From positions 224,412 through 288,411 of the forward strand of contig NW_006499364.1 in the NCBI RefSeq assembly GCF_000471905.2: a stretch of 64,000 nucleotides of DNA, written 5' to 3'. Below, piece after piece: positions 27,101 to 39,100 of this stretch. Each line of letters begins with the position of its first letter. Position 1 is the stretch's first letter. A program made the position numbers and the translations under genes. The notes below the pieces were generated by a model. It saw nothing but the letters and a program-made list of their open reading frames with translations. It was not told where the DNA came from and made no database searches. Source of the DNA: Amborella trichopoda. Taxonomy: Eukaryota > Streptophyta > Magnoliopsida > Amborellales > Amborellaceae.

Positions 27101-30100
27101 TCACGAATAAATTTGACAAATGTTTATGCTTTTCCTAAACCAAGTGGCCTGTAATGTGCTACATAGGTTCCATTTTATACTGAATCTCGCTTATTATTCT
27201 CTTTATTATTATTTTTTTCCATGCAATATGTACATAGGCAGATACTTAAATGTTACCTACTACTAAGAAGTTGTTCTATCTTTGGTTGATAAAATTATAC
27301 AATCATGTTCTTAAACTAATCAACAGAAAGACAGATTTATCTTAAAAATGAATTGACCTGCAACTGCTGCTGTTGAAGCGGTTAAGTTTAGGATGCTCCT
27401 CTTTGTATTTATATTGAATTTTATCAGCAGGTCATCTCATGTCCCTAATCATGTACCTGTCCTTGGTTTACTAGAATCTTATCCTAATTTCTGTACTAGC
27501 TTTATGATGTGGATTAATACTCGTGCAACTAATTTTCTTTTTTGTTTCTGGCATGAATCAATTGACCTTGTTTTCCTTTTAACTGTTGCAGCCTCGACTC
27601 TATGTTGGACGAGGATTGCAAGAAAGCATGTTTTCCGTTGTGAAGTAAGATTTGATAATTTCGTATATTTCCCTATCACCAATCCCATTATAACTTGTTT
27701 TATGTATTTTCCATTCTTGCAGGTACACATTTTTCTGGATGCTATTGTTGATAAGCAAATTATTGTTTAGCTATTATTTTGAGGTAATTATTTTCTATTA
27801 CTGGATTACATAATAGACCAAGCTCTGGATCAAAATATTTCACCACTGAAGAATGGAAATATTCAGCAATATTCAATAAGAAATTGTGTAAAAAATAGAT
27901 AACAAAAAGATATAACTTCTTTCTAAGTGGATATTTATAAGATATTGAGCCTCATATAAACTTGATAATGTGGAAACTAATGTTAGGATAAGTGCATGGC
28001 ATTCTAAATTACGCGAATAAAGCATTTATTTTGTTGAAATTTGCAGATTAAACCTTTAATGGAACCTACAAAGCAAATCATGGAAATGAGTGTAAGCAAG
28101 TACGACTGGCATGAATTTTTTCCAAAAGGTGATTACCTCTAAATTTGAAATGTATGTTTACTCAGTTATGCCAACAGGGAACTAAATGAACTTGCATTTT
28201 CATTCAATGCAGTGAAAAATGTTTTTACTCAGTTGTACCAACAGGGAACTAAATGAACTTGCATTTTCATTCAATGCAGTGAAAAACAATGCCGGTGCCA
28301 TACTTGCCATTTGGGCTCCTGTTATATTGGTGAGTCCTTTTGTCTTTGTTACACTTATAAACTGGACAGATTGAGCCCTCAATGAAAGAGAAAAAAATTC
28401 ATGCTGTGGATTCTGAATATAATCTCTCTCCTTTTCACGGAGTCTTGTTTATGAACTATGTTTCAAATGTCATACAGGTATACTTTATGGACACTCAAAT
28501 ATGGTATGCATTTTTCTGCACTATATTTGGTGGGATTTGTGGTGCCTTCCGGCACCTTGGTGAGGTGAGCCTCGTACTTCATGTGCAGGGAGATTTGCTA
28601 CTTGGTCATTATACTTCCGGGTTTAGCTTTATTTTTAACTAATTTGTAAACTCAGATACGTACAATGGGGGCACTAAGGACTAGATTCCAGTCTTTGCCA
28701 GGTGCTTTCAATGCCTGCCTTATGCCGACCACTTCAAACAAAGATCACAAGAAAAATGTGGGATGCTTTTTCCTGAAATGTTCTCCGAAGGTTGATGGGC
28801 TCCTTTGATAATTTTCACATAAATAAGGGCTTTTCAGTTATGAACTCCTGCAACAGGTTTTTAGCTTGACATAGTTTCTCTGCAGGTATCTGGTTGTTCT
28901 GAAAATGATGGTGCCAAATTCGCGCTTGTGTGGAATCAAATAATCAGCAGTCTCCGTTCAGAAGACCTTATAAGCAACATGTAACTTCAAATCCAGTACA
29001 AATTTTTCATAATTTTTTTTAGTTAATATATGATGGGGTTTCTGAAAGGAATGGCTATGTGAAACTCAAGGTATTAAATACAAAATAGTTTTTTGCTTTT
29101 ATTCAATATACTTGAATTTCATTTACATGGGCCACTATATGCTGTTGTAAACCAAAATTAATGCCTTAAATACAACCTAGGATCTTTACTTTAACTACCC
29201 AAGTAAATGAAAAAAATTTAGGAGCAATAAACAATCATTCACAAGACTTTTGAATATAATGTATATTTCTGAAAATTCGCTGAAGAATATGAAATATGAC
29301 TGAAGAATAATTAAATCTACTGCAAAGACTTACTAAATGTTGCTTGGAGTTACCTTCACAAGTCTTGATACACCCTACACTTGATTCCCTAAGCGATGGC
29401 GCACTTTTTGTCCCTTTTGATCTTGCTGGAATTTCAAAGATGGCAATATCTCTTACTTGAGAGTTTTAGAGAGCATAGAAACCTAACTAGGGTTTGTAGG
29501 AACCCTTAAGAACAAATGAGGGCTGGGCTAGACCCTTTTGTTCTCCAAACAGCAAAACTCTAATTAGGGTTTCAATGTGCCACCCTTGTCTTATCAAATT
29601 TTAGGTGGCATGACCCTTTTTGGAAGGGGGAAGAGATAAAAACATACTTTTTAATGAGAGAGAGAGAGAGGGAGAGAGGTGGTGCATGGAGGAGAGAGAA
29701 ATATGTATATTTAAATAAAAAGAATTCCTTCTCCTATTTCGATTTGAATTCCTTCATTAGGTATTGCCTATCCAATGACAACTTGACCAATAGGAACTTA
29801 GAAAATCTGTGGGTGAGAGAATAGATCTGAGCCATCCATCCCGCAAATCATCCATCATGATTTTAGGAGGATTATTAGAAACTTTATCCCCTTTTAATTT
29901 GAACCAAATCCAACTTCTATTTAAATTAGAATTATAATCAATCCAAAACTTCCTAATATCTTTCCAAAATCTATGGGAAGTCAAAATAATAAGAATTTTG
30001 GTCAAACCAAACTTCTAATTAAAACAATCTTTTTAAAACATAAATATCACTTGAATAGGAATTAAATCTTTTTTATTTTAAAATATTTCTATTTAACTAA

Positions 30101-33100
30101 AACTATTAATTATAAGTGATAGATAAACAAAAAACATGGAGTGTTCCTCCCAAGGGACTTTATGTGGGCCTCAAAAGGCTACATGTCTCACTCATGGGTG
30201 ACACACACATATAGAGGCTGGATCCTAGGTCCCCATATATGCCCTTCGTAGTTCTGAAAATTTCGAAACTACCATTTTTAATGAATTTACAGCATAAATA
30301 AATTTTTAAAATTCTGGAAAAATTTATAAAAATCAAAAAAATATTTCATATACCAAAATAAAATATTTTAGAAGTGGACTGGTACCATTGGGCCAATATT
30401 AGCTGCAAAAAAGGGCACTCCACTTGACCTAAGAACCATGATCCACTATTATTTTTTTATCCAGCCCAACAAAGGCCCATGACCCACAGTCTCAATGCAT
30501 GGGCTCATGATTGACTTGTCAAAGTTGGATAATAAACAGTGGAACTGTGATCCTAAAATGTGGATTACAGCTTCTTTTAAGAACAAGTCCAACACTTGCA
30601 ACTACAGTTCAAATGGGGCTCTCTCTATGTAGATGTACACGTGTCCCTCTATAGGGCTGCTTTCAAGTAATGCGGTTGTTAGGTATACATGCCATGTGGA
30701 AGTTAATGCCCTTGCTCTCACAAGCTTACAACCACACACAAGAGACCACACAGTTCTCTTGGCTTACAAATATCATTTCTAGGCATCTCTCCGACTTCAA
30801 CAAGGGTTGACATAAACCCTTCTCTGTATACCACATGCCCAAAGGTAAGGGCTTTGGACATAACTGGAGCCATAAACTTCCCGACTGATGGTCACTTAAC
30901 ACACACACTCCCACTGAAGCGCATATTCCGCAATAAATTATGATTTTCATAAGCTTTCTAGACCTTTAAAGGCCACAAAACCCAACAGTTTTCTTAAATT
31001 TTCTTGCCTCTCAGGGAGATGGATCTTTTGAATGTACCATATTCATTGGAGTTAAGTTCCAACCTCGCTCATTGGCCACTATTTCTGATTGCTCCCAAGG
31101 TAATTTCTACAGATAGAGATCTTTCCACTATTTTTCATATATTTTTTGTTCTGAAGATCTTTTAATGTTTGAATCAGTTCCAAGCTGTGGTGGACCTAGC
31201 TAAGAATTTTATTGGGAAAGATAAGGAACTCTACAGGAAAATTAGAAAGGATGCTTACATGTTCTGTGCTGTGAAGGAGAGCTTTGAATCTTTGAAGTGT
31301 ATCCTTGACATCCTTGTTGTGGGTAAACGGGAAAGAAGGTGCAAAGTCTCATTTCACTGTCTTCTAGTTTTCAAGATGCCTTTTCCTCACAGACATATAT
31401 ATGTATGCATAACAATATATTCATGTGTGTGTCTTCTCACATAAACACATAGTCCTTATTCTTGACTACATCTATTAACAGAAATTAAACTTTATCCCTT
31501 GAATATAAGAATACACACTGCATTTCTTCTCAATTTCATTATCCTAAGCTTATTTCTGCATCACTTTTTGTGGGTTGCAGCATTGTTTATTACATAATAC
31601 ATGAAGTTGAAGCAAGTATTAATAGATCAAGCCTCCTGAGTGATTTTAAAATTTCTGAGCTTCCACTTCTATGCTCTACAGTTGTTCAGCTCGTTGATTT
31701 TCTGGTAGTGCCTATAATTGAGCCCTTTTCACAATGAAGCATGTTCTGCTTTTTGATAACTCCAAGCTTCACAAACCCTGACTTTCAGTTAATTTTCTCA
31801 GTTTGAAAACAAGGAATCCTCTCGAGATACAGTAATCAAACTGCTGCAGGATGTTGTTGAAATTGTTGCCAGGGATATGATGGTAAATGGGCCCAGGTTA
31901 GAGACATTATAAATGTTCAAATTTTTAATGTAGTGAGTGATATAAGGTATATCTTAATAAATCTAAAATATCATTTATCTCAGTATTGGTGACTCATTTT
32001 CTTCCTCTGAGTCTGAACTGATGCATGAGGTCCCTACGATGCTGAATGGAGTAATTGAAGCTCCTCTATTTTTATCGATGGATCCCCCTGCCATTTGTTT
32101 TCCGCTGCCAGCTGTTGGCTCTTTAAAGAAGCAGGTTATTTTTCATTATTTGTATGTTTACTCTATTTATGTGTCCGTACAACTTTGGCTAACTATGTAC
32201 ATTGTTGGTGTAGGTCAAGCGTCTACGATTGTTGCTTAGTGTCAATGAGTCTGCAATGGATGTCCCCTCGAACTTGGAAGCTCGACGGCGCTTATCTTTC
32301 TTTGCGACTTCTCTCTTTATGGACATGCCCACAGCACCCAAAGTTCGTAATATGCTCTCATTCAGGTTCGTTTGCTTTTCATCTATGCATAGGCACAATA
32401 CTTAGCGCTGAGGCCCATTTTCTATAAATCCTTAAGGATGTAAGATAAATTTAGTTAATTTACCAAAGAGAATATCTATCTTTTTATATTAAGTGGGAAT
32501 GTGACCCTTTAATTCTTGTGACAAGTGTCATTTCTAATGTCCATTTTGTGGGCTTACTTTTTATATTATACTAATTCTATTAAGTTTTATTATAAGTTTG
32601 CCCTCTCTATCTTGATTCTCTCTTGTATAAATCTCTTTCTGCCTCCTTTGTCTTCGACGTACCTATTTTGTTTCCTACTATTTTGTCTTCTTGATTATAT
32701 GTATATAGGAAAAACCTAAAAAACGTCTATAGGCAAAATGCGACGGTGTTTCGCCACCATCACGGACTTGCTATGTCTGTGGCAGTTCATTGAACAGACC
32801 CGCAATGGACGGCGCACCGTTCGTTGCGGTTCCGCATGTGTTTTTGACAGTCACGGACGTAGCATGTCCGTGATGGTACCGCCACAGACATGTTAGGTCT
32901 GTGGCAGTCGAAAAATGCACGCCACCTGATTTTTTCAGACATGATAGGCCTATGGGCGAAAATATTGTTCATTTTCGCACATAAGCNNNNNNNNNNNNNN
33001 NNNNNNNNNNNNNNNNNNNNNNNNNNNNNNNNNNNNNNNNNNNNNNNNNNNNNNNNNNNNNNNNNNNNNNNNNNNNNNNNNNNNNNNNNNNNNNNNNNNN

Positions 33101-36100
33101 NNNNNNNNNNNNNNNNNNNNNNNNNNNNNNNNNNNNNNNNNNNNNNNNNNNNNNNNNNNNNNNNNNNNNNNNNNNNNNNNNNNNNNNNNNNNNNNNNNNN
33201 NNNNNNNNNNNNNNNNNNNNNNNNNNNNNNNNNNNNNNNNNNNNNNNNNNNNNNNNNNNNNNNNNNNNNNNNNNNNNNNNNNNNNNNNNNNNNNNNNNNN
33301 NNNNNNNNNNNNNNNNNNNNNNNNNNNNNNNNNNNNNNNNNNNNNNNNNNNNNNNNNNNNNNNNNNNNNNNNNNNNNNNNNNNNNNNNNNNNNNNNNNNN
33401 NNNNNNNNNNNNNNNNNNNNNNNNNNNNNNNNNNNNNNNNNNNNNNNNNTGTGGAATTCAAGTTTAGTAATAATAGGGGTTGAAACGAGGAATTAGTTAT
33501 GATTGAAAGAGATTATTTTTTATATTTGGGATCGATAATCTATAAAAAAGGAGAGATTGAGAGATTGAGGAAGATATTGCTTATAGAATTAGAGCTGGGT
33601 GCACACAGTGGAGATGTACTTCTAGAGTCTAATATGATCGTTGCATACCAATGAAATTGAACGGGAAGTTCTATAGGACGACTATAAGACCAGCCATATT
33701 ATATAGAATGGAATGTTGGGTGATAGAGAAACAACATATCCATAGAATGAGTGTAGATGAGATGGATAATTGGTAAGTCAAGGAAAAATAAATCCATTAG
33801 GCAATAAAATGAGGGAAATTAGACTTCATGGTCTAGTCATGTGCAATGTCGACCTTGAGCATCACCGATTAAGAGAGGTAATTTGGTTCAAGTGAAAGGC
33901 TCTAAAAAGGCAAGAGGAAGTCCTCGAAGGACATATTGTGAAAGTAGTGAGAAAAGATATCGTGACATATGGTCTAACTGAGAATATAACCCATTGATAG
34001 AGCTTAATGATAGAACATGACTTGTGTAGCTGACCCGAAATAATTGGGATCAGGCTCGGATGATGATGATATGATGACAACTTTTCTATTTGATGTATAC
34101 TCTATTCTTGAGATATCATGTTGCTATGTCAACACCCTAACCAGTCTATCCTTAAAGACTGTGAAAGCATATAAATAAAAATTATAATAGATTGTGCACT
34201 TTAATGAGAGTGTGTGTGTTGGTTGACTGACCTAAGGTTAGGCGGTTTATGACCCTGATAATATCTAAAACCGTTACCCATAGGCATATGACACAATCGA
34301 AGACGGATTTTAGAGGATCATCCCTTAGTGGGATCAGGGAGATGCCTAGGGATGGTTTGAAGGCCAGGAGAGCTTAGTGGTCTCTTGTGTGTGGATGTAG
34401 GCCTATGAGAGCAAATGCTAAATCCTCAACAAGCTTTTGTGCGACATGTACACATAACAACTGCATTATCAGGAAGCCAATCCTCAAAAGGAATATGTGT
34501 ACATGTGCATCGAAAGAGCCCCATTGCACTATAGCGACGTGTGTGTGTGTGACATGCTCGTAAAGGGGAGAACTTATAATCCATATTCTGGGACTGTGGT
34601 TCCATTATTTATTGGTTAGCTTTGATGAGCAATCATGAACCCCTCCATGAGACGTTAGGTCATGGGTCTCGTTGGGTTAGTTTGAGAAGATAGTCGAGGA
34701 TCACAGTTATTGGGTGTAGTGGCATGTCCCGACCTTCTTTTTCTTTGACCCATATGTACTGGTCCACTTCTAGATATTCTATTTTGGAAAAGTTTTCTAT
34801 GTTCTCCCTACAACATAGAAGTTCTATCCTCCCCCTTATCCAACCGTCCATTTTTTAATGGAGGGCTAAGATTGCCCCAATCACAATGTCACGTCTCTAC
34901 ATTGTTTTATTTTTAATGTTTATCTATAAACTGTTTTGACATGAAATTTTGGACGTCCATTCCTCTATTAAACTCGAAAAAACGAAAAATATAAAAAAAA
35001 TATTTTCAACAATATAAAATGACAAAACACCCCTGAAAGTTTTAAGGGATATTTTGGTCATTATTTTTTATCAAAAAATTATTGTTAATATTTTTTATAG
35101 GTGCGCCCGAATGAGAAGATGACACGTACCAAATTTTATATTCAGAAAAATTATATTAAAAAAAAGCTAAAAATAAAATACTTTGAGACGTCGGATCTAA
35201 GATCAAACGGTGAGTGACTCTCTTGATAAAAAATGGGCAGCTGGATGGTAGGGGAAGGATAGAACTTCTATGTTGTAGGGAGAACATAGAAAGATTTCCC
35301 TTATATTTTTATTGTAAAAATATTTTTTTAAGGGATTTTACACAAGGCGACCGAATTTTTGAGCAATGCCTGGTTCGGACCCACATTGGTGTGGCATGGA
35401 GCCCATGGGGCCCACACCTCGCACATGGAGGTGGCACGCCCCACTCTCTTCTCTTTCATTTTGTATTTTAAAAAAATAACGGTGTTTTGGTTGGATAGGA
35501 AATCTTTTGAAAGGATATTATGTCCTTATTTTGTGGTCTTTTTCTGACTTCCTACAGTTTTGTGAGAAATAAGGGAAGTTCTAGGCGATTGCTTTGGATT
35601 GCCCTTATCCTAGTTTGACCAGATGTGGATATCGGTCAAAGATTCAAGGAAAAAGGTTCTTAGATTCCTCCTTAAATCATGATGGTTGATTTATAAGATG
35701 GAGGGCTTAGATTTATTTCTCTCACCTCACAGATTTCATAAAATTCTATGGGCCATAAGTAGTTACAAATTGAATAAGCATACCTAGGGCTATTGAGCCT
35801 TATACAAGGACGAGACCCCCATCATTCGCTATAGAATTTTTCCTAGCCTCTCTCTCTTCCTTCTCTCTCCTCCGTGCCAACTGTCTCTCTTTTCTATTGC
35901 TCTCTCTCAGTGGTATGTGAACCCCATAAGGGTCTAGGGGTGGCATTCATCACCCTACCGATAGAGAGAAAGGGGACACTCCCAACTTTGGTCTAGGTTA
36001 GGGGAGGTGCCACACAGTAGCATTCCCCAAAGGTCTGAAAAGGTTCTAAAAACCCTAATTGTTTATGCTTTCGAAACCCTAGATTTGTAAGGCATTACCT

Positions 36101-39100
36101 AAGGGAGCTTTCCGACTAAGAAAATTCAGTAGGGCCAATTGTATCATAGTGCACCATCAATCAAGAAATTGGGTGTGAGGTGTACTAAGTCCTAAGAAGA
36201 TGACCCTAGCCAAATTCAAGTAAGTCTTTTCAGCTGTTTAATTTTATTTTTCAATTATTCTTTGCTTGTTTATTCAAATTTTTAGGAGCGTTATTTGTTC
36301 TAAGAGCCGGCCCCAAATAGTTGAGGAAAGGCTCTGATTATGATGATGATAATGATGATTATTATTATTGTTATTGTTATTGTTATTGTTATTGTTATTG
36401 TTATTGTTATTGTTATTGTTATTGTTATTGTTATGATTATTATTATTATTTGTAGTAAAATTCATATTCAAAAGTTGTTTTTCAATCTTGGATTTTGTCT
36501 ATTCCTTTTGATAGTAAATGAAAGATCCAAGGTTGTATTTTGGATCTTATTTCTTGGTTACAGTAGTCTTATGTGGCACTTGTAAGCATGAGGCAGATTA
36601 TTTGAAGAAACAATAAAAATCAGCAAGAAAACAACTAGACACATGCAATTTTGGAGAAACCTTAAGTTTTCTCCCCACCTAGGGCTCATGCCTTAGGTTT
36701 CTCTTTTTTTTTTAAGGCAAGTCTTCTTTTTCTGAAAAGAGGAATATACGATTATGTCCGGCCCATTCACACCCCTCTTATACATTAAAAATTTATTGTT
36801 TTGGACAATATTTGTCCATACAATTAACTTTTGACCAAAGGTCTTAACTTAAGCATTACTTGAAATTAAACTCCCTAACTTTAATTAAATGTCCACAAAG
36901 TCACTAACTGGTCCAGCAATCAAATAAATTTAAAAGGCTATCTGAAGAAGCCCCAAAACAACTAAAAAACTATTCAAACTATTTCGAGCTCTTCTTGTTC
37001 TTTTTGGATGCCCTCTTACGGTTTTCATGCCCCAAATATAAGCGAAAATTAAGAGGAATCTGTCACTTCCAAAGAAGATACTCATGGCTACTTCTTGTGA
37101 TCTGATAATAATGAAAGTGGAATTCAGATACATTAATAAAAGAAAAGAATTTTTTATTTTACTCCCTTGAATTCCACATGGGCACTTCTTTTACAGTGAA
37201 GCTCAAGCCCAAATGGTTATATTTCTCTATTGACCCGTTCAAGGCATTTGGTAACTTAAAGAATAGCTGGCTTTAGTAGAATTTGCAGAATAAAATCTGA
37301 AAAGGACATGCTACTAGCATTTTTTATGATTTATCAAACAACTACAAATTTACAGTATAGAGTGTACACATTAACTCCCTTGAGAAACTAGATTTACAAC
37401 CCACTCTAATCACAATCCACTGTACTTCACGATTATAACTCGTCAGCCAAAACATGCATCTAACGCTCTTGGTAACCATTGCTGATTATGAATTTAATCA
37501 AAGCAGTGCTTCATTATTGTCAATTATGTCGACTCAGTGTATGCAGTATGCTTGCAAGAGGCCTTCTAAATAGTATAGCATCTTGATAGCCAAGGCATTA
37601 TTATATGCGTGAGTTATTGGTCACTTGATAGACTTCATCTGAACATATGGTAAAGGGCTCCCTTCTACTCATGGTAAACACCAAATCACTTACAAGGTAA
37701 GTCATCGGAAGATAATAACCTTGACTTTCTTTTCAACTGAAGGGAGTGTAGCAATTCTTCTCACATACACTAATCATTTCTTATGTTCCTATTGGTACTA
37801 CTTGGTATTTGGTCTAGTGCCAGGTTTTCACATATGCGATAACTGTTAAAATTCTGAATCCTCCAGAGAAACGCTGGATTTAACGCAATACGTATGGCGC
37901 TCATATTATCAGCATACAATGGTGTAGAAGTTCGATGACGAATATTGAGGTCTTGTAAAAGGCCTCTCAACCAAGTAATTTCATTGCAAGGATATTGCTC
38001 GGTATTCGGATTCTGCAGAAGATTTAGACACAGTTTTTTGTTTCTTACATTTCCATGATATGAGAGAATCTCCAAGAAAAATACACCACCCAGTGGTTGA
38101 GCGTCTAGTATCGGGGCATCCTACTCAATCCGCATCAGCATAGACTCGTAACTGGAGAGAAGAGGTAGAAGAGAATAATAGACCTCTATGGTATGGACCC
38201 CGTAGATAACGAATGATACGATGGACAGCAGAGAGGTCGATGCGACTAGGATCAACAACAAATTGGCTAACGACCTGAACTGCATGAGAAATATCTGGAC
38301 GAGTCATAGTGAGATAAAGTAGACTCTCAACTAGTTGTCTATAAAGAGTAGGATCCGAAAGTTTGTCTCCATCATCCTCCTGGTTATAGACAGTTGAGGA
38401 GATAGAGATAGTTGAGGATAGTTTTTAATTTTAAGTTATCTTGTATTTGATGTAGATATCTCTCTTGATATGACAAGATTAGTTCGTATTATCAATAATT
38501 GATTAGCCGTATATCTATACAGGACTTTGTGTATTATGATGATTAATCAATACACAGAGATTTCGCTGGAGGATTCAGAATTTTAACATGGTATCAGAGC
38601 AAGGTTCCCTTCGAGGGCCCCATCGATCTGATCTCATTGGTGGTGCTGTTGTCGTTACAGAGAGCTAATTGTCCACCTCATCAGCTCGAGACGCATCAGA
38701 ACCCTAGATGCTCGTCATCAAACCCTCGGCCAAATGCTCTTCTCCCACTGCCCCAGGACGCTGTAGTTTGGGTTTTCACGTCCATAGTTTCTTCCTCATA
38801 AACCTCAATGCACAGAAGTTGAATTTCGTTGATATAGAAGCATGGAACCCTTTCTCTCTCTCTAGCTAAGTGTTAAATGGAGGTGGTCCATTTGGATATA
38901 TAAGTAAAAGAAGATGGTCCTCTTTTGATATTGGGGCAACACTCGCCATGATTTGGATAGATAAATAAAACAAGATGGAGAAAGAGGCCATGACAAGTGC
39001 CATTTAAATATCTGCAAGTAAGCCACATGAGGAGGATGTGGATATACGCGTGTTAAACGAGGACGTCGTCGCAGGATGTCTATTCTCAACAAGGTTAGTT

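Noticed and set aside
27393-27770. 125-codon frame as an independent gene
   Set aside because: It overlaps exons 2 and 3 of the callose synthase in another frame; a shadow.
32787-33483. Long open frames on both strands at 32787-33461 and 32890-33483
   Set aside because: They consist mostly of unknown bases from the assembly gap; the known parts are palindromic repeat sequence.
36274-36585. Frames made of Asn or Ile-Val repeats
   Set aside because: Direct translation of the TTATTG/GAT microsatellite.
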